DNA of 64,000 nt. Origin: Pseudaquabacterium pictum (lineage in GTDB: Bacteria; Pseudomonadota; Gammaproteobacteria; Burkholderiales; Burkholderiaceae_C). The notes under the pieces were generated by a model. That model ran no database searches. It saw only the letters and a list, made by a program, of their open reading frames with translations, and had not been told where the DNA came from. A program made the position numbers and the translations under genes. Location: assembly GCF_005403045.1 (NCBI RefSeq), contig NZ_BJCL01000004.1, forward strand, positions 62,001 through 126,000, written 5' to 3'. Of the stretch, positions 61,958 to 64,000 are shown one piece after another; position 1 is the stretch's first letter, and each line of letters starts with the position of its first letter.

Positions 61958-63856
61958 GTGAACCCGTCCATCCTGATCGTCGAAGACGAAGCCATCGTTG
62001 CGCTGGATCTCAAGCTCCAGCTCCAGGACCTGGGCTACCTGGTGGCCGGCATCGCAGGCAGTGCCGCCGAGGCGGTGGCTGCGGTGCAAGAACACCGACC
62101 GAGCCTGGTGCTGATGGATGTGCGCCTGCAGGGGCCGGGCGATGGCATCCAGGCGGCCGAACAGATCCAGCGCGAGCGGCCAACGCCCCTGATCTTCCTC
62201 ACTTCGCACAGCGATGCCGACACCGTGCAGCGCGCGGCCCGCACGGCACCCTATGGCTACCTCACGAAGCCGTACCAGCTCAAGGAGCTGCGGGCAGGCA
62301 TCGAAGTGGCGCTGACCAAGGCGCGGCTGGAACGGCAGCTGCGCGAGGCCGACCGCTGGTTTGCCAACACCTTGCAGTGCGTGGCCGATGGCGTGGTGGT
62401 CACCGATCTGGAGGGGCGGATCCGGTTCCTGAACCCGGCCGCCGAGAGCCTGACGGGCTGGCCCAGCGAAGATGCCGCCGGGCGCCAGGTGGAAGACGTC
62501 GTCCAGCTGCAAGGCAGCGACGACGGGCTGGCAGAGGCCGCGTCGGCCCTGGTGCGCGGCGTCATCGCGGAGGGCCGGCCCAGGCCGGTCGCGCATGGCC
62601 GGCGGCTGCAGCGCCGGGAAGGCTCCGAGCGGGTGGTGGACAACAGCGCCGGCCCCGTCCGCACGGACGATGGCCAGCCGCTGGGGGCGGTGCTGGTGCT
62701 GCGCGACGCGACCGAGCGCCTGGCGCACGAAGCCCAGCTGCGCGCCAGCGAGGAACGTTTCCGCAGTGCCTTCGACCTGGCGCCGCTGGGCATGGCGCTG
62801 GTGTCCTTCGACGGCCGCTTCCTCCAGGTCAACGATGCGCTGTGCCGCCTGCTGCGGCTGCCGCGCGAACAGCTGCAGAGCGGCAGCCAGGTCGACCTCA
62901 CCTTCGCGGCCGACCGCGAGCACGAGGCCCGGCGCCTGCACGAGCTGGCGGCGGGCCAGGCCCTGGTGGTGCAGTTCGAGAAGCGCTACCTCCGGCCGGC
63001 ACCGCAGGAGCCGGTGTGGACGCTGGTCAGCGTCTCCCAGCTCAACGACGGCCCGAATGCGACCTGCCACCTCTACCAGGTGCACGACCTGAGCGAGCAG
63101 AAGCAGGCCGCCGAGCACCTGGCCGAACTGGCGCAGGAGCGCATGCGCCGCGAAGCCAGCGAGCTGGCCAGCGCGCACAAGAGCGAGTTCCTGTCACGCG
63201 TCAGCCACGAGATGCGCACGCCGCTCAATGCGGTGATCGGCTTCGCGCAGCTGATGCAGATGGGCAACGCGGCGCTCGAACCCCAGCAGCTGCGGCTCTA
63301 CGTCGACCACATCCGCAGCGCTGGCGAACATCTGCTCGGCCTGGTGACGGACCTGCTCGATCTGAACCGCGCCTCGCAGGGCTCGCTGCAGCTGGATCTG
63401 CAGCCCACGCCGGTGGTCCGCGCCGTCGAGGACACCCGCATGCTGCTCGAAGGTCTGGCGCAGTCGCATGGCATCACGCTGTCGGCCGCTGTCCCCGCCG
63501 GCCTGCAGGTGCTGGCCGATGCGCAGCGCCTGCGCCAGGTGTTGTTGAACCTGGGATCCAACGCCATCAAGTACAACCGGCAGGGCGGCCAGGTGCAGGT
63601 GGCGGCGCAGGCCGATGCCACCGGTGGCGTGACCATCACCGTGCAGGACACCGGGATCGGCATGACGCCGCAGCAGCTGGAGCGCCTGTTTCAGCCCTTC
63701 GACCGCCTGGGTGCCGAGCGCACGCGCGTGGAGGGCACCGGTCTCGGGATGGTGATCTGCAAGGCACTGGTGGCCGAGATGAACGGCACGCTGCGGTTGA
63801 CGAGTCAGGCCCGCGTCGGCACCACGGTCACCGTCACCTTGCCTGCAGCGGGCTGA
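61958..63856 (+). CDS. Receiver-PAS-PAS-histidine kinase hybrid protein
   Basis: A protein of 632 residues starting at GTG 61958. The N-terminal receiver domain (ILIVEDEAIVALDLKLQLQD; phospho-acceptor Asp about residue 54 in LVLMDVRLQGPGDG; Lys in GYLTKPYQLKEL) precedes two PAS domains (about 135-255 and 260-385). A HisKA domain has His about residue 417 (SEFLSRVSHEMRTPLNAVIG), and the HATPase has LNLGSNAIKYNRQGG, VQDTGIGMTP and GTGLGMVICKAL. It can receive a phosphate from the preceding kinase and signal onward. No membrane segment is present. Its 3' end overlaps a convergent gene by 23 nt. Confidence 0.93.
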   Translation: MNPSILIVEDEAIVALDLKLQLQDLGYLVAGIAGSAAEAVAAVQEHRPSLVLMDVRLQGPGDGIQAAEQIQRERPTPLIFLTSHSDADTVQRAARTAPYGYLTKPYQLKELRAGIEVALTKARLERQLREADRWFANTLQCVADGVVVTDLEGRIRFLNPAAESLTGWPSEDAAGRQVEDVVQLQGSDDGLAEAASALVRGVIAEGRPRPVAHGRRLQRREGSERVVDNSAGPVRTDDGQPLGAVLVLRDATERLAHEAQLRASEERFRSAFDLAPLGMALVSFDGRFLQVNDALCRLLRLPREQLQSGSQVDLTFAADREHEARRLHELAAGQALVVQFEKRYLRPAPQEPVWTLVSVSQLNDGPNATCHLYQVHDLSEQKQAAEHLAELAQERMRREASELASAHKSEFLSRVSHEMRTPLNAVIGFAQLMQMGNAALEPQQLRLYVDHIRSAGEHLLGLVTDLLDLNRASQGSLQLDLQPTPVVRAVEDTRMLLEGLAQSHGITLSAAVPAGLQVLADAQRLRQVLLNLGSNAIKYNRQGGQVQVAAQADATGGVTITVQDTGIGMTPQQLERLFQPFDRLGAERTRVEGTGLGMVICKALVAEMNGTLRLTSQARVGTTVTVTLPAAG

Positions 63857-64000
63857 CCACCGGCTGCGGCGCGGCCACCAGCCTCGGCAGGGCAGCGCTG
63901 AACCGCGCGCCCGGGGCCGATGTCGCTTGCAGCCGACCGCCGAGTTGCGTCACCAGGGCGCTGGCCAGCTGCAGGCCCATCGAGGACGGCGCCTGGACAT
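63834..64000 (-). CDS. Histidine kinase-like C-terminal fragment (5' end outside window)
   Basis: The - strand is open from the window edge to a stop at 63834-63836. The last 54 residues include SSMGLQLASALVTQLGGRLQ then ATSAPGARFSAALPRLV. This is the G2-to-end part of a GHKL ATPase of HisKA_2-type kinases, and it closely resembles the end of the kinase at 60058-61950 (SMGLQLAASLAAQLGGKL). It is therefore the tail of a second sensor kinase, convergent with the hybrid protein. Confidence 0.75.
   Translation of the reverse strand, partial: VQAPSSMGLQLASALVTQLGGRLQATSAPGARFSAALPRLVAAPQPVVSPLQAR

Overview
The window is GC-rich, densely coded DNA of a betaproteobacterium, most likely Burkholderiales. 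The evidence is the codon bias, a PEP-CTERM/EpsA set, a CorA/ZntB-type transporter, a ChaN lipoprotein and a TAXI-type binding protein. In the middle (about 38.3-45.1 kb) lies a replication and partition locus: a Rep_3-type initiator, an iteron-rich intergenic region, ParA, ParB, two palindromes that look like parS, and a large tyrosine recombinase. The molecule is therefore probably a secondary replicon (chromid or megaplasmid) seen across its origin. The genus cannot be fixed from the sequence alone.

Region 1 (1-7342, +) is the 3' part of a type II secretion/type IV pilus-like operon with mostly 4-14 nt overlaps. It encodes a GspE-type ATPase, an unrecognised GspL/PilM-position protein, a PilN-like protein, a PilO-like protein with a GspC/PilP-like tail, a secretin lipoprotein with a C-terminal cohesin-like domain, three pseudopilins and the LuxR-type regulator EpsA.

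Region 2 (7397-31639, +) continues with a lipoprotein and two paralogous PEP-CTERM proteins flanking a secreted PstS-like protein. These are followed by a two-partner secretion pair (TpsB transporter and a TpsA exoprotein of about 3.9 thousand residues with a Pro/Thr/Ala linker). Then come an ExbB-like proton channel with a large periplasmic DUF2341/LamG-like extension, two ExbD proteins, a TonB-like protein, a porin and a coiled-coil periplasmic protein. The gene order suggests one envelope-spanning machine that exports and energises a giant surface protein. I regard this as the best candidate for an undescribed system.

Region 3 (31647-38331) holds a GlcNAc-type glycosyltransferase and a methyltransferase (-), a histone-H1-like Ala/Lys/Pro protein, a small putative metallopeptidase, a ZntB-like transporter, and a partner-switching module (HATPase, STAS, GAF-SpoIIE phosphatase, all -). 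The phosphatase gene overlaps the replication initiator gene by 4 nt.

Region 4 (38328-45070) is the replicon core. Region 5 (45208-53631) contains an orphan LivM permease, an MBL-fold hydrolase, TAXI and ChaN genes, a GNAT acetyltransferase and a NosR-like/ApbE flavin-electron-transfer pair. Region 6 (53632-55331) is a lower-GC, gene-poor patch with one hypothetical gene and an IS91-type transposase fragment. Region 7 (55332-59161) is a zinc homeostasis locus: a histidine-rich peptide with znuC-znuB-znuA on one strand, and zur with a DUF2796 gene on the other. Region 8 (59169-64000) has a rhodanese, a HisKA_2 sensor kinase, a receiver-PAS-kinase hybrid and the tail of a third kinase. No tRNA, rRNA or CRISPR array was seen.
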